The notes under the pieces: model-generated
The model's input: the letters and a program-made list of their open reading frames with translations, nothing else
Database searches by the model: none
Told to the model about the DNA's origin: nothing
Program-made: the position numbers and the translations under genes
Source of the DNA: Bacteroidales bacterium
Lineage (GTDB): Bacteria; Bacteroidota; Bacteroidia; Bacteroidales; ML635J-15
NCBI GenBank assembly: GCA_003249955.1
Contig: QKHS01000004.1
Coordinates: 34,100 to 98,099 of the forward strand
Length of the DNA stretch: 64,000 nucleotides
Reading direction: 5' to 3'
Shown: positions 18,028-26,792 of the stretch, in pieces
Layout of the letters: the number at the start of each line of letters is the position of its first letter
Numbering within the stretch: the first letter of the stretch is position 1

Positions 18028-19134
18028 TTATTTTTCAGGAACTAATTTTATTAAAATAATTTCGCTTCTTGTTCCTACACGTAAAGGCGGGCCTACAGTT
18101 CCGGCTCCCTGCGAAACGAATATTTTTGTTCCTTCGTAACTGTGAAGACCTCTGTTATATGGAAACATCATAGCAGTAATTAAATTTATCGGGAAAAATT
18201 GTCCGGCATGTGTATGTCCTGACAAAATTAAATCTATACCATGCTGAGAGGCGTATTTTATTCCTTCAGGGCTATGGTGAAGCATAACGGTTGGCTTTGA
18301 TTCGTCAAAATCAAGTGAGTCCAGAGTCTCTTTTATTGAAGATGTGTTTGACGCGTGAATATCGTGAGTGTCAGGGTCGGAACGCATGTGGTTTAACCCG
18401 ATAATCTGTAATTCACCGAAGTTTATAACCTGATTTTCGAGTATATTAATGTCCAGATTTCTCAGAAATTGCTTAACTGTTTTTACACCTGCGTAACCGT
18501 CATGATTTCCGGCAACAAAATATACCGGAGCTTTTATTAACTTAAGCGGGCTTATGCTTTCCTGAGTCAGTCTGCTTTTTCCGTCAAATAAATCTCCGGT
18601 TATAAAAACTACATCAGGATTCTGAGCATTTGTAAGTTCTGCCAGTTCCCGTATAAAACTTTCTCCGCGTAAATGTCCCACATGCACATCTGAAATGTGA
18701 ATTATTCTTATTTCTTTTTGCAATCCTTTAACCGGAATTTCAATTTCCGTTACTCTTAATTTAAATGCATTCCAGACTCCGAATGCCGAAACAGCAATTG
18801 TTACCGACAATGCAACAATCCCAAGAGTTTTAGGAGGTATTGTTTTAAAAATGAGATGAGTAATGTCAGTTAAAAAAACGGAAAGTAGAAGGTATAGAAG
18901 TGTTCCGGCCAGAACTGAAGATAAAAAATACATGACATTTCCGGCAGTACCTGTCAAAACTGAGGAAACAACCATTCCCGCTACCATAAATACAGATAAT
19001 GCCGCAAATGTAAAGTACATGTATTTTGTTTTCTCAATGCTGAAGAAGTAAGAAAAACGCCGGGATAAATAAATGTTCGCGGCTGCAAATACCCCGAGAA
19101 ATACCAAAAGAAAAACAACTGATAATGACCTCAT
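18028..19134 (-). CDS. Membrane-anchored metallophosphoesterase (YaeI-like)
   Basis: A 368-residue protein. The first 140 residues contain about four membrane helices; the remainder is a calcineurin-type phosphoesterase with all metal motifs: ISDVHVGH, GDLFDG, AGNHD and SGHTHAGQFFP. This layout matches YaeI/YkuE-type enzymes. Hydrolysis of a phosphoester lipid or nucleotide at the membrane is inferred from family. Metal ligands look complete. Confidence 0.88.
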   Translation of the reverse strand: MRSLSVVFLLVFLGVFAAANIYLSRRFSYFFSIEKTKYMYFTFAALSVFMVAGMVVSSVLTGTAGNVMYFLSSVLAGTLLYLLLSVFLTDITHLIFKTIPPKTLGIVALSVTIAVSAFGVWNAFKLRVTEIEIPVKGLQKEIRIIHISDVHVGHLRGESFIRELAELTNAQNPDVVFITGDLFDGKSRLTQESISPLKLIKAPVYFVAGNHDGYAGVKTVKQFLRNLDINILENQVINFGELQIIGLNHMRSDPDTHDIHASNTSSIKETLDSLDFDESKPTVMLHHSPEGIKYASQHGIDLILSGHTHAGQFFPINLITAMMFPYNRGLHSYEGTKIFVSQGAGTVGPPLRVGTRSEIILIKLVPEK

Positions 19135-19175
19135 ATTAAACTTATTTTTTATTCAGTATTTTGAAAACATAAAAT

Positions 19176-19213
19176 AAAAAACAGGTATGAGACAAAAGTC
19201 TGTACCTGTTTTT
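19176..19213 (-). terminator. Rho-independent terminator after the MFS gene
   Basis: AAAAACAGGTA (19176-19186) pairs with TACCTGTTTTT (19203-19213). On the minus strand the hairpin follows the stop of the MFS gene by 16 nt and ends in TTTTTTATTTT. Confidence 0.8.
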
Positions 19214-19229
19214 ACTATAATTTTAAAAA

Positions 19230-20486
19230 TTAATGACTGATATTGGCAACTTTATCCGGTTCGTGTTTATGCTTGAAGAAGATAGCGAAAAGGATTGCCA
19301 CAACCAATGCATAAGCAGCAAAAACCAACCAAACATCTGACCATACAATGGAATTGTCGGGTTTTGTAAAGAATTTCTGAATTATAAATCCGCTTGCACT
19401 GCTTCCTATAATTGCGCCAAATCCGTTTGTCATCATCATAAATAACCCTTGTGCACTTGAACGCATCGACGGGTCGGTAGTAGTTTCCACAAACAAAGAT
19501 CCCGAAATATTGAAAAAGTCGAAAGCCATTCCGTAAACAATACATGATAAAATTATCATCCATAACCCGTCGGTAGGATTACCGAATCCGAATAATGCGA
19601 AGCGCAGTACCCATGCAATCATACTTATAAGCATAACCTTTTTTATTCCGAATTTTTTCAGGAAAAACGGGATAGCCAGAATAAACAGAGTCTCCGATAT
19701 TTGTGAAATCGACATAATTATTGTTGAGTATTTTACAACAAATGAATCGCTGTATTGCGGGAATTCTTTAAAATGGTCAAGGAACACATCACCGTATGCG
19801 TTTGTAAGCTGAAGTGCAGCACCCAAAAACATGGAGAAGATAAAAAACATAGCCATTTTACGGTTTTTGAATAAAGAGAACGCATTGAGTCCCAATATCT
19901 GAACAAGCGATTTTTTATCGGTGTTCTGAGCAAGCGGAGGACATTTTGGCAAAGTGAAAGAATACAAGCCCAGAACCAAAGATGTTACTGCCGAAATATA
20001 AAACATATTTTCGGAACTTTTATTCCCGGTAAGATTAACAATCCACATTGCAGCAATAAACCCGACGGTTCCGAAAACCCTTATCGGCGGGAATACTTTA
20101 ACCACATCGTAATTGTTGTTTTTTAATGCCGTATAAGCAATTGAATTTGCCAAAGCAATGGTAGGCATGTAAAAAATCATTGCAGCCAGAATTCCCCAGA
20201 AAAAAGATGAAGGATTGTTTATTTGCGGAATAAGAAATAAACATGCACTTCCGAGAATGTGCAGAATGGCATAAAGTTTTTCAGCATTAATCCACTTATC
20301 TGCAATCATACCGGTTAATGCCGGCATAAACAACGAGGCAATACCCATTGTTGAGAAAATTATTCCGAATTCTGATCCTGACCACTGTTTGGTACCGAAC
20401 CAATAATTTCCGATAGTAATTAACCACGCGCCCCAGATAAAGAACTGTAAAAAGTTCATTAAAATCAACTGATTCTTAATTTTCAT
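19230..20486 (-). CDS. MFS transporter, nucleoside:H+ symporter (NupG/XapB-like) type
   Basis: I choose the ATG at 20484-20486 (MKIKNQLILMNFLQFFIWGAW); an upstream ATG would add 14 basic residues that do not fit the family. About 12 membrane helices. The start (QLILMNFLQFFIWGAWLITIG), followed by GIIFSTMGIASLFMPALTGMIADKW and YMPTIALANSIAYTAL, is characteristic of the nucleoside permease branch of MFS, common in Bacteroidota. Uptake of nucleosides by proton symport is inferred. The gene is alone, with a strong terminator. Confidence 0.85.
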   Translation of the reverse strand: MKIKNQLILMNFLQFFIWGAWLITIGNYWFGTKQWSGSEFGIIFSTMGIASLFMPALTGMIADKWINAEKLYAILHILGSACLFLIPQINNPSSFFWGILAAMIFYMPTIALANSIAYTALKNNNYDVVKVFPPIRVFGTVGFIAAMWIVNLTGNKSSENMFYISAVTSLVLGLYSFTLPKCPPLAQNTDKKSLVQILGLNAFSLFKNRKMAMFFIFSMFLGAALQLTNAYGDVFLDHFKEFPQYSDSFVVKYSTIIMSISQISETLFILAIPFFLKKFGIKKVMLISMIAWVLRFALFGFGNPTDGLWMIILSCIVYGMAFDFFNISGSLFVETTTDPSMRSSAQGLFMMMTNGFGAIIGSSASGFIIQKFFTKPDNSIVWSDVWLVFAAYALVVAILFAIFFKHKHEPDKVANISH

Positions 20487-20663
20487 TTTATATCGTTTTA
20501 AAAAAGTAATCCTCGTTACACTTTTCAAAAATAAATAAAGTTTTTTGATTTACAATGCATGTAAAGTTTTTAGCTTTAATGATTTGTCGTTTTTTAACAA
20601 TAATCTGTTATTTTCTTTGACCTGTTACAACTAAAAAGATTGTTTTTTGTTTTTAAAATAGAT

Positions 20664-20671
20664 TAACTTTG
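20664..20671 (+). promoter_or_regulatory. Promoter -7 element for the 262-residue outer membrane protein
   Basis: TAACTTTG, an exact TAnnTTTG match, 20 nt before the ATG at 20692. Confidence 0.6.
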
Positions 20672-20691
20672 TAATTATAAAAACTCAGAAT

Positions 20692-21480
20692 ATGAAAAAG
20701 ATATTGTTATTAGTATGTTTTGTTTCGTTGATAGCGGCAGTAAGTGCACAAACAGAACCTGTTTCACGCGAATTTGCAGATGACAGCACTTACGTTGATA
20801 CATTAAACAGAAATCTTATAGGACTTAATGTTTATCCTGCTTTCGGCATACTTGGAGGCGGCAGATTACCCAGTACAAAAATATTTCTGCAGTACAAACA
20901 TTATTACGATCACATGAATCTGAGGGCCAGTCTTAATTATATCAGTTTTTACAAGGATAATGATAATATTGACATTATGTCAATTACAACAGATACTCTT
21001 GTAACTGATGATGAAACTATAGTTGCCGATAGTATGATGTTCAGAAAGTTTTATTACGATGTTTACACTTATGATTTCAGATTGGGGCTCGAGGCTGCTT
21101 TCCCAAACAAAGGATACCGGTTTTATCTTGGCGGCGGATTAATCGGCGGATATCATTACACAGGCGAATATTACTATCACTATAAACGTGAGTTTAACGG
21201 GTATCCTGTCGAGAATGTAAATATTTATCCGCTTAATGCCGAAACGGCAGGATTTAGGAAAACATCATTTTTTAAAGCCGGGGTAGATTTTACAATCGGG
21301 GTAGATATAAATATCTCGCCTAATTGTGTTATTTCTGTTCAGTATGCGCCGGAACTGGTTTATTATCATAGTGTAAAACAGGATGTTTTAGACCCTGATA
21401 ATTATTTTACAACAGATTTAAAAAACGGGTTCAGCTTTATTCCCGATTATGTTGATTTTGTTGTGAATATCAGGTTCTGA
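20692..21480 (+). CDS. Predicted outer-membrane beta-barrel protein, unknown
   Basis: A 262-residue protein with signal peptide MKKILLLVCFVSLIAAVSAQ and an alternating-residue beta pattern rich in Tyr/Gly (KIFLQYKHYYDHMNLRASLNYI, YDFRLGLEAAFPNKGYRFYLGGGLIGGY, YSVQYAPELVYY-type strands) ending in VDFVVNIRF, a terminal aromatic strand as in small outer-membrane barrels. Not a family I can name. Its stop codon abuts the end of the convergent yjjG gene with no spacing. Confidence 0.7.
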   Translation: MKKILLLVCFVSLIAAVSAQTEPVSREFADDSTYVDTLNRNLIGLNVYPAFGILGGGRLPSTKIFLQYKHYYDHMNLRASLNYISFYKDNDNIDIMSITTDTLVTDDETIVADSMMFRKFYYDVYTYDFRLGLEAAFPNKGYRFYLGGGLIGGYHYTGEYYYHYKREFNGYPVENVNIYPLNAETAGFRKTSFFKAGVDFTIGVDINISPNCVISVQYAPELVYYHSVKQDVLDPDNYFTTDLKNGFSFIPDYVDFVVNIRF

Positions 21481-22167
21481 TCAGAGTATTTCGGTAATTT
21501 CTTTTAATGACTTAACTTCGAATGTTACAGGGAAGTCAGTTAAGCCATTGTTGTTGTTAAACCAGATTGTATCTATGTTTAGCTGTGCAGCACCTTTAAT
21601 GTCAACTTCCAGATCGTCACCTATCACTATTGAATTTTCAGGATTTGCACCCGTGTTTTCCAAAACAAATTCAAAATATTCCCGGTTTGGCTTGTTGCAT
21701 CCTACTTCTTCCGAAGTAAAAACTTTATCAAAGTAGGTGTCAATATTACAGTTTTTAATTTTCAGATATTGAACTTCTTTAAAACCATTGGTAATAAGAT
21801 ATACTTTGTATTTTGAAGAAAGGTGTCTGAGCAGTTCCGTGGAATATGGGAACATCCTGGTTTTTAAAGGGCTTAGGTTAATATAATCTTTACCCATTTC
21901 TTTAGCAATATCTTCGTTGTCTATTCCGAAATGTAAAATACACAGGTGAAATCTTTTCCAGCTCAGGAGTTCCTTTGTAATAAGTTTTGCGCGGTAATCG
22001 CTCCACATTTGGTCATTTATTTCCCTGTATTTTTTAAAGAACTCTTCAAAATTGCAAACCTTGTTTATTTCGTATTTGTGAAAAATTTCCAGAAATGTTT
22101 CCGCTGAATTGGCTTCAAAATCCCACAATGTCCTGTCCAAATCTATAAATATATTCTTATACCTCAT
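21481..22167 (-). CDS. yjjG: YjjG family noncanonical pyrimidine nucleotidase (HAD)
   Basis: HAD hydrolase of about 228 residues from the ATG at 22165-22167 (MRYKNIFIDLDRTLWDFE); a start seven codons earlier is possible but would place the promoter inside the ORF. Motif I is DLDRTLWDFE, motif II ITNGF, motif III the Lys of CNKPNREYFEFVL, motif IV IVIGDDLEVDIKGA. The helical cap between motifs I and II fits YjjG, which dephosphorylates noncanonical pyrimidine nucleotides (house-cleaning). Promoter -7 element TAATTTTG is present 18 nt upstream on the minus strand (22186-22193). Confidence 0.85.
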   Translation of the reverse strand: MRYKNIFIDLDRTLWDFEANSAETFLEIFHKYEINKVCNFEEFFKKYREINDQMWSDYRAKLITKELLSWKRFHLCILHFGIDNEDIAKEMGKDYINLSPLKTRMFPYSTELLRHLSSKYKVYLITNGFKEVQYLKIKNCNIDTYFDKVFTSEEVGCNKPNREYFEFVLENTGANPENSIVIGDDLEVDIKGAAQLNIDTIWFNNNNGLTDFPVTFEVKSLKEITEIL

Positions 22168-22185
22168 ATCTGCGTTTTTGTGCGG

Positions 22186-22193
22186 CAAAATTA
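22186..22193 (-). promoter_or_regulatory. Promoter -7 element for yjjG
   Basis: TAATTTTG on the minus strand, exact TAnnTTTG match; its position favours the downstream ATG of yjjG. Confidence 0.55.
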
Positions 22194-22271
22194 GAAATCA
22201 TTATTTTGATATTTCCTGATAAAACTCTGAAAATCCTAAAATATTGTTAAATTTGCTATCGAAAACCTTTT

Positions 22272-22287
22272 TGTAACTTAAGTTACA
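22272..22287 (+). promoter_or_regulatory. Perfect 16-bp palindrome, candidate Crp/Fnr-type operator
   Basis: TGTAACTTAAGTTACA is its own reverse complement. Its centre is about 33 bp upstream of the centre of a -7 element (TACTTTTG, 22309-22316), where a class II activator of the Crp/Fnr type would sit, and there is no TTTG -33 box at the right spacing. I infer an activator-dependent promoter for the redox operon that follows. Confidence 0.65.
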
Positions 22288-22308
22288 GTGCAAAAAACAA
22301 TTATCAGG

Positions 22309-22316
22309 TACTTTTG
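22309..22316 (+). promoter_or_regulatory. Promoter -7 element of the redox operon
   Basis: TACTTTTG matches TAnnTTTG exactly, 19 nt before the chosen start of the DUF6132 gene. Confidence 0.65.
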
Positions 22317-22335
22317 TTCCGTTAAAAAAGAAGAA

Positions 22336-22572
22336 ATGAATACGTTTAAAAAGAAATTGATTTTCAGAATAGTTTTAACTGTTTTGGGCGGAGCAGTAGG
22401 GATTCTTTACTGGCATTACGTAGGTTGTGCGTCAGGAGCATGTCCGATTCAGTCGAAATGGTATCTGTCAGGACTGTATGGTCTGGTAATAGGGTATCTT
22501 GTAAGCGGGTTGTTTATAAAAGATAAACCGGAAAGTGCAAAAGAAGAAATATCGGGAAATAATAAAGAATAA
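22336..22572 (+). CDS. DUF6132-like small membrane protein
   Basis: I start at the ATG at 22336 (MNTFKKKLIF), not the ORF start at 22288, because the latter lies upstream of the promoter -7 element. About 78 residues with two membrane helices (FRIVLTVLGGAVGILYWHYV and WYLSGLYGLVIGYLVSGLF) and a conserved centre VGCASGACPIQS with two cysteines, as in the DUF6132 family. Function unknown. First gene of a three-gene redox operon; the thioredoxin gene begins 3 nt after its stop. Confidence 0.75.
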   Translation: MNTFKKKLIFRIVLTVLGGAVGILYWHYVGCASGACPIQSKWYLSGLYGLVIGYLVSGLFIKDKPESAKEEISGNNKE

Positions 22573-22575
22573 ATT

Positions 22576-22998
22576 ATGATAAGAATGAAAAGAACAGCAA
22601 TGATTTTTGCTTTTGTTATCGGAATTGCCGGATTAACAATAAGCTGTAACGGTACCGGAAATAAAAAAGCTCAGGAAGACAGTACCTCTATAGGACAAAA
22701 AACAGAGACTTTCGATGATATCATCAACGGATCAACTCCTGTAATTGTTGATTTTTATGCTACCTGGTGCAAACCGTGTAAAATACAGGCCCCGATTATA
22801 GAAGAAATTCAAAACGAACTGGGTAACAAAGTTCGTGTAGTTAAAGTAGATGTGGATGTGGAAGAAGATCTGGCAAACCGTTATGGCATTCAAAGTATTC
22901 CAACTATTATGATTTTTAAAGGAGGAAAAACTCTTTTTAATGCAGTAGGCGTTCAGCAGAAAGAGACACTTACAAAAGTGGTTATGGATGCTCAGTAA
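22576..22998 (+). CDS. Thioredoxin-like lipoprotein
   Basis: A 140-residue thioredoxin. An N-terminal lipoprotein signal (LTISC, Cys24) precedes a standard thioredoxin fold with active site WCKPC (Cys65/Cys68), the conserved cis-proline in SIPTIMIFKGG and the usual DVDVEEDLANRYGI segment. It is probably tethered on the periplasmic face, reducing or isomerising disulfides there. The active site is WCKPC rather than WCGPC, seen in several Bacteroidota thioredoxins. Second gene of the operon. Confidence 0.88.
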   Translation: MIRMKRTAMIFAFVIGIAGLTISCNGTGNKKAQEDSTSIGQKTETFDDIINGSTPVIVDFYATWCKPCKIQAPIIEEIQNELGNKVRVVKVDVDVEEDLANRYGIQSIPTIMIFKGGKTLFNAVGVQQKETLTKVVMDAQ

Positions 22999-23172
22999 AT
23001 AAGCGTTTTGAAATAATAAAATCAGATAAGGCATCGGGACTTAAGATTGACTAAATAAGTGTTGATGTTAATTGCTTCATGCAATAAATATCGGCCTGAG
23101 AGTCTTCAGTTTTCTGCCTTCGGACATTATTAATAAGAATTTAATTAAATAACTAAAAAAACAAATTTAAAA

Positions 23173-23358
23173 ATGAAGAGAGAGATTACAGTTGTTGAGC
23201 AGCGTTGTCCTAAAAATCACCGTTGTCCTGCAATTTTTGCCTGCCCAAGGGGTGCTATTTCACAAGCAAACGACGGAACACCAATGATTGATAAAGAAAA
23301 GTGTACAAATTGCGGAATTTGTCTTAATTATTGCCCGTTTAAAGTTTTTCAGGCTTAA
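23173..23358 (+). CDS. Small 4Fe-4S ferredoxin-like protein
   Basis: A 61-residue protein. The second half holds a regular [4Fe-4S] motif CTNCGICLNYCP; the first half has RCPKNHRCPAIFACPRGAI, a stretched Cys-x5-Cys-x5-Cys-Pro arrangement that may complete a second, atypical cluster. It lies 174 bp after the thioredoxin gene and ends at a strong terminator, so it probably closes the redox operon, possibly with its own promoter in the gap. Likely an electron carrier; its partner is unknown. Confidence 0.85.
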   Translation: MKREITVVEQRCPKNHRCPAIFACPRGAISQANDGTPMIDKEKCTNCGICLNYCPFKVFQA

Positions 23359-23377
23359 AACATACTTTTTCATAATG

Positions 23378-23412
23378 AATCCCGGAGTTGAGTTAAGCTC
23401 CGGGATTTTTTT
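23378..23412. terminator. Strong bidirectional rho-independent terminator
   Basis: AATCCCGGAG (23378-23387) pairs perfectly with CTCCGGGATT (23398-23407), followed by a run of T. It lies between the ferredoxin gene and the convergent secreted-protein gene and can serve both. Confidence 0.9.
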
Positions 23413-23414
23413 TA

Positions 23415-25040
23415 TTATTCATCTTTTACCAGACTTACTTTTAATTCAGATCCTTTTTTTGCATAAAAGCCTTGTTTTATATGCACAGATTCTTTTGAGC
23501 TAAGATTTACCTTAACTCCGGGCTCGATAACGAATCTGTCATATTGCCCTCCGTCAACAAAAGTTTTAGGGTGTGCAAAAGGCTTTTTATCTGTATTAAT
23601 TTTAGGTCTGTTGTACTTTGGATCAATTACCAGTTTTCCGGGGGCATAAAAATCCTGATCATAAACCATGTCCCTGTTGTACAGGCTCAGGTTGTATGTT
23701 TCGCGTTTCCATTGTTGTGCAACTATCTGGGCATGTCCCATACTTTTTTGTCCTCCGTACCATTTGGGAACTTCTGTTTTATTGCACAGAAGTTTAATAT
23801 AATCATTCATTACAATGTTGTAAGCCTGCGGTTCCGATGATATGGGCCCGAAATCAAAGTCTGCCCAGTTTGCAAAGCCCAAAGCCGAAGTCTGTCTTAT
23901 TGCATTTAGTTGTTCCGCATCATATCTGGATTCAGGATAAGTTGTTCCGTTACTTCCGTCAACACCGATATTGTATTTTCCATTATCATAAAGGTTGTAG
24001 ATAAATGTATTCCTGAATCTAAGCATATCGGTAGAAGTGAAGAAGTTCCCATTACGGTATTTGTAATACTCGTATGGAAATGTCATAACAATTGTTCCGT
24101 GACTTACATCTTCCATATATTCCGTAAAAGAATTGTAACTTGCTACTTTTATGAACAGCGACTTTGCACATTCTCTGTATAAAATTCTCCATCCTGCATG
24201 ATACCACCAGTACGAATTATTTTCTTTGTTCAATCTTAAAACAGGAGCTTTGTACTTTTGATTTGTACATTTATCGTTGAGAGATACAATAGATTTATGT
24301 AGCGAAGCAATAGTGTCTGCCATTCTGAGATATTCCTTGTTTGTACTGCTGAGTCCTGTGAACAATAAACATCTTGCAAATCCTGTCTGCATGTTAATTA
24401 TAAGTGCGCCTCCGGGTTGTTGCATTCCGGTTTCATAATCCCATAATCCGCCGTAAACGAAAAAATCGAGAGTTTCTCTTACTCTGTCTTCAAGCCACTG
24501 AGCATATTCTCCGAATGTTTTGAACCTTATTCCGGTATAGTTGCAATTACAGCTATTGGGCTCGTACAGGTCAGGGTTTAATTCGTCAAACTGGTATAAT
24601 TCTACATTCATAAGTTCAGGTTCCAGTACTTTAACCAGATGAACAAAACGAGCCAAAGACCCGATGACATAGCCGTCAACATATGTAGAACTGGTTGACT
24701 CAGACCATTTAGGAGTTTTTGCAGTAGCTTCCGGGTTTATATCGTTGCGGTTTTCAATTATACATAACGATTGGTGTACAAATTTGTACAAATATGCTTT
24801 GTCTTTTGTTGCCAGATAAACGTCAATGTATCCGTCTATAACTTTTGAGACACCGTCGCCGAAAATATTCCAGTCTTTATCGGGATGAAGAGTACATAAT
24901 TTGTACCCGTTAAAAACAACATTTTCGGTGTAAAAGTCGTAGTCTTCTTTTACGCACAGACTGTCGTAGGTTTGAGCGGACAGAGTTCCCGGTAAAAACA
25001 AAACCAGAATCAGAAAATATTTTAGTGCTTTTTTTAACAT
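23415..25040 (-). CDS. Secreted protein of unknown function with 3-coathanger-like tail
   Basis: A 541-residue exported protein (signal peptide MLKKALKYFLILVLFLPGTLSAQ). The central 400 residues are rich in Trp/Tyr and predicted helical pairs (FGEYAQWLEDRVRETLDFFVYGGLWDYE, LIINMQTGFARCLLFTGL), which recalls alpha/alpha-barrel polysaccharide-acting proteins; that is inference only. The last 45 residues (FVIEPGVKVNLSSKESVHIKQGF then YAKKGSELKVSL) resemble the 3-coathanger stack module found at the ends of Bacteroidota secreted proteins. It overlaps no other gene and follows the S74-like gene by 12 nt, so the two form an operon. Confidence 0.7.
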   Translation of the reverse strand: MLKKALKYFLILVLFLPGTLSAQTYDSLCVKEDYDFYTENVVFNGYKLCTLHPDKDWNIFGDGVSKVIDGYIDVYLATKDKAYLYKFVHQSLCIIENRNDINPEATAKTPKWSESTSSTYVDGYVIGSLARFVHLVKVLEPELMNVELYQFDELNPDLYEPNSCNCNYTGIRFKTFGEYAQWLEDRVRETLDFFVYGGLWDYETGMQQPGGALIINMQTGFARCLLFTGLSSTNKEYLRMADTIASLHKSIVSLNDKCTNQKYKAPVLRLNKENNSYWWYHAGWRILYRECAKSLFIKVASYNSFTEYMEDVSHGTIVMTFPYEYYKYRNGNFFTSTDMLRFRNTFIYNLYDNGKYNIGVDGSNGTTYPESRYDAEQLNAIRQTSALGFANWADFDFGPISSEPQAYNIVMNDYIKLLCNKTEVPKWYGGQKSMGHAQIVAQQWKRETYNLSLYNRDMVYDQDFYAPGKLVIDPKYNRPKINTDKKPFAHPKTFVDGGQYDRFVIEPGVKVNLSSKESVHIKQGFYAKKGSELKVSLVKDE

Positions 25041-25052
25041 GTTTTTCTTTGA

Positions 25053-25643
25053 TTATTCCGGTTTAAGAGCTTTGTTTTCTTCCTCAAGCAGTTTTATTCT
25101 ATTTTCCAGTTCTTCAACATAAAGATAAAGTTCTTCGATATTGTGCAACATCCCGCTTAAAGTCTCGGATACAGGCACACCTGAGTTGCAGATGTCTTTT
25201 TCTGCTTTAACATATGGCAGATGTTTCTCCTTTTTTATGGCAGACATTCTTTCTGCAAAAGGCTGAAGCTTATAATCATCTTCAAAAACATAATCACACC
25301 ATTTGTTTGTTTCAACTATAAGTTCTTCGCTTGCTCTTATGCTGCCGCAAACATCAATGCGGTACTCAGGATTTTGTGTCCCGAACCCTGTGCTGCCGTC
25401 ACTTTTTATTGTAATAGTAGGGTTTTCGTTAAATAATAATCCTATTTCTCCTGTCTGGTTTAATGTAAACTTTATTTCGTTACCCATTCGCCTGGCATAA
25501 AACATTGTATCGTTTTTAAGAGTGTCTCTTTTTTTACCGGCGGCAAAATATTCAGATTCATAAATGTTGGTTTTGCCTGAGTTTGCAGCTATTGATACTC
25601 CCGATATAATTATTGCTGCTACAAATAAAATGAGTTTCTGCAT
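25053..25643 (-). CDS. Exported tail-fibre/S74-type coiled-coil protein
   Basis: I start at the ATG at 25641-25643 (MQKLILFVAAIIISGVSIAANSG, a signal peptide), not the ORF start 29 codons upstream. About 196 residues. The sequence TGFGTQNPEYRIDVCGSIRASEELIVETNKW, then DDYKLQPFAERMSAIKKEKHLPYVKAEKDI, then a C-terminal coiled coil (NIEELYLYVEELENRIKLLEEENKAL), is the pattern of Bacteroidota tail-fibre-domain / S74 chaperone-like surface proteins (positions about 105-196). The S74 catalytic residues are not recognisable, so it is probably structural. It forms an operon with the unknown secreted protein. Confidence 0.7.
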   Translation of the reverse strand: MQKLILFVAAIIISGVSIAANSGKTNIYESEYFAAGKKRDTLKNDTMFYARRMGNEIKFTLNQTGEIGLLFNENPTITIKSDGSTGFGTQNPEYRIDVCGSIRASEELIVETNKWCDYVFEDDYKLQPFAERMSAIKKEKHLPYVKAEKDICNSGVPVSETLSGMLHNIEELYLYVEELENRIKLLEEENKALKPE

Positions 25644-25761
25644 AAGTCGTTCTTTTATAATTTTATAAGTTTCAAAATAAACGAAAAAACTTATATGTCT
25701 GAGAAAAAGATTTGTTAAAAATATTGTCATAACTTATTTTCAAAAAATCCACACGTTTTTT

Positions 25762-25769
25762 TAACTTTG
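25762..25769 (+). promoter_or_regulatory. Promoter -7 element of the holA operon
   Basis: TAACTTTG, exact TAnnTTTG match, 21 nt before the holA start. Confidence 0.65.
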
Positions 25770-25790
25770 TAAGCTCAATTTTTAATAAAT

Positions 25791-26792
25791 ATGGATTTTG
25801 AAAACATCTTAAGTGATCTGAAAAATAAGATTTATAAACCTCTTTATCTTTTCTATGGTGAGGAATCGTATTTTATTGATGAGCTTACAAACTACATCCA
25901 GAAAAATGTTCTTACCGAAGGAGAGAAGTCTTTTAATCAGACAGTTGTATATGGTAAAGATGTTAGTCCTGTTGATGTTATTGAAATGTCGAAACGTTAT
26001 CCGATGATGGCCAATTTACAGGTAGTTATTGTTAAGGAAGCTCAGGATTTAAAGAACTTCAAACTTTTTGAAAGTTATGTGGAAAATCCTGTAAAATCAA
26101 CCATTCTGGTTTTTAGTTTCAAACAAACAAAAACACTTGACAAGCGTCTTAAAGTTAACAGTCTTATTGTTAAAAACGGAGTTGTTTTCGAATCAAAAAG
26201 ACTTTACGAAAAGAGTATTTATCCGTGGATAACCGAAAGTCTTAAAAAGGAAAGTCTTACAATCCATCCTGAAGCACAACGCTTGTTTTACGAAAGCATT
26301 GGTTCTGATCTCAGCAGGCTGGCAAACGAAATACGTAAACTGGCAATAACCCAGAAACCGGGCACGCAGATTCAGAAAGATGATATTGCTTTTAACATAG
26401 GTGTTAACCGCGATTTTAATGTGTTTGAATTACAGAAGGCTTTGGGAGAAAAAGACAAACTTAAAGTTTACAAAATTCTTGATCATTTTGGTAAAGATCC
26501 TAAAAGTAATCCGCTTATAGGGACGGTAATAAGACTGTTTGATTATTTCTCAAAGCTTATAATGGTGCATACACTTGAGGACAAAAGTAAAAACAATATT
26601 GCTGCTACTGTTGGTGTAAATCCTTATTTTGTTGACGAATATGTGAGAGCAGTTAAGAATTATCCTCTGCCAAAGCTTATCAATATCGTTTCTTATCTGC
26701 GTGATGCCGATTTAAAGCTTAAAGGAGTGGGGGCGAATTCTCCGGGCGATGCCGATATCGCTAAAGAACTTATTTATAAAATTCTGCATTAA
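25791..26792 (+). CDS. holA: DNA polymerase III delta subunit
   Basis: A 333-residue clamp-loader delta subunit. Family landmarks: PLYLFYGEESYFIDELTNYI at the N-terminus, VDVIEMSKRYPMMANLQVVIVKEAQDL, ILVFSFKQTKTLDKRLK, and the C-terminal collar region (FELQKALGEKDKLKVYKILDHF and GVNPYFVDEYVRAVKNYPLPKL). It opens the sliding clamp as part of the DNA polymerase III clamp loader. Its TAA stop overlaps the ATG of the rhomboid gene by one base, indicating translational coupling. Confidence 0.93.
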   Translation: MDFENILSDLKNKIYKPLYLFYGEESYFIDELTNYIQKNVLTEGEKSFNQTVVYGKDVSPVDVIEMSKRYPMMANLQVVIVKEAQDLKNFKLFESYVENPVKSTILVFSFKQTKTLDKRLKVNSLIVKNGVVFESKRLYEKSIYPWITESLKKESLTIHPEAQRLFYESIGSDLSRLANEIRKLAITQKPGTQIQKDDIAFNIGVNRDFNVFELQKALGEKDKLKVYKILDHFGKDPKSNPLIGTVIRLFDYFSKLIMVHTLEDKSKNNIAATVGVNPYFVDEYVRAVKNYPLPKLINIVSYLRDADLKLKGVGANSPGDADIAKELIYKILH

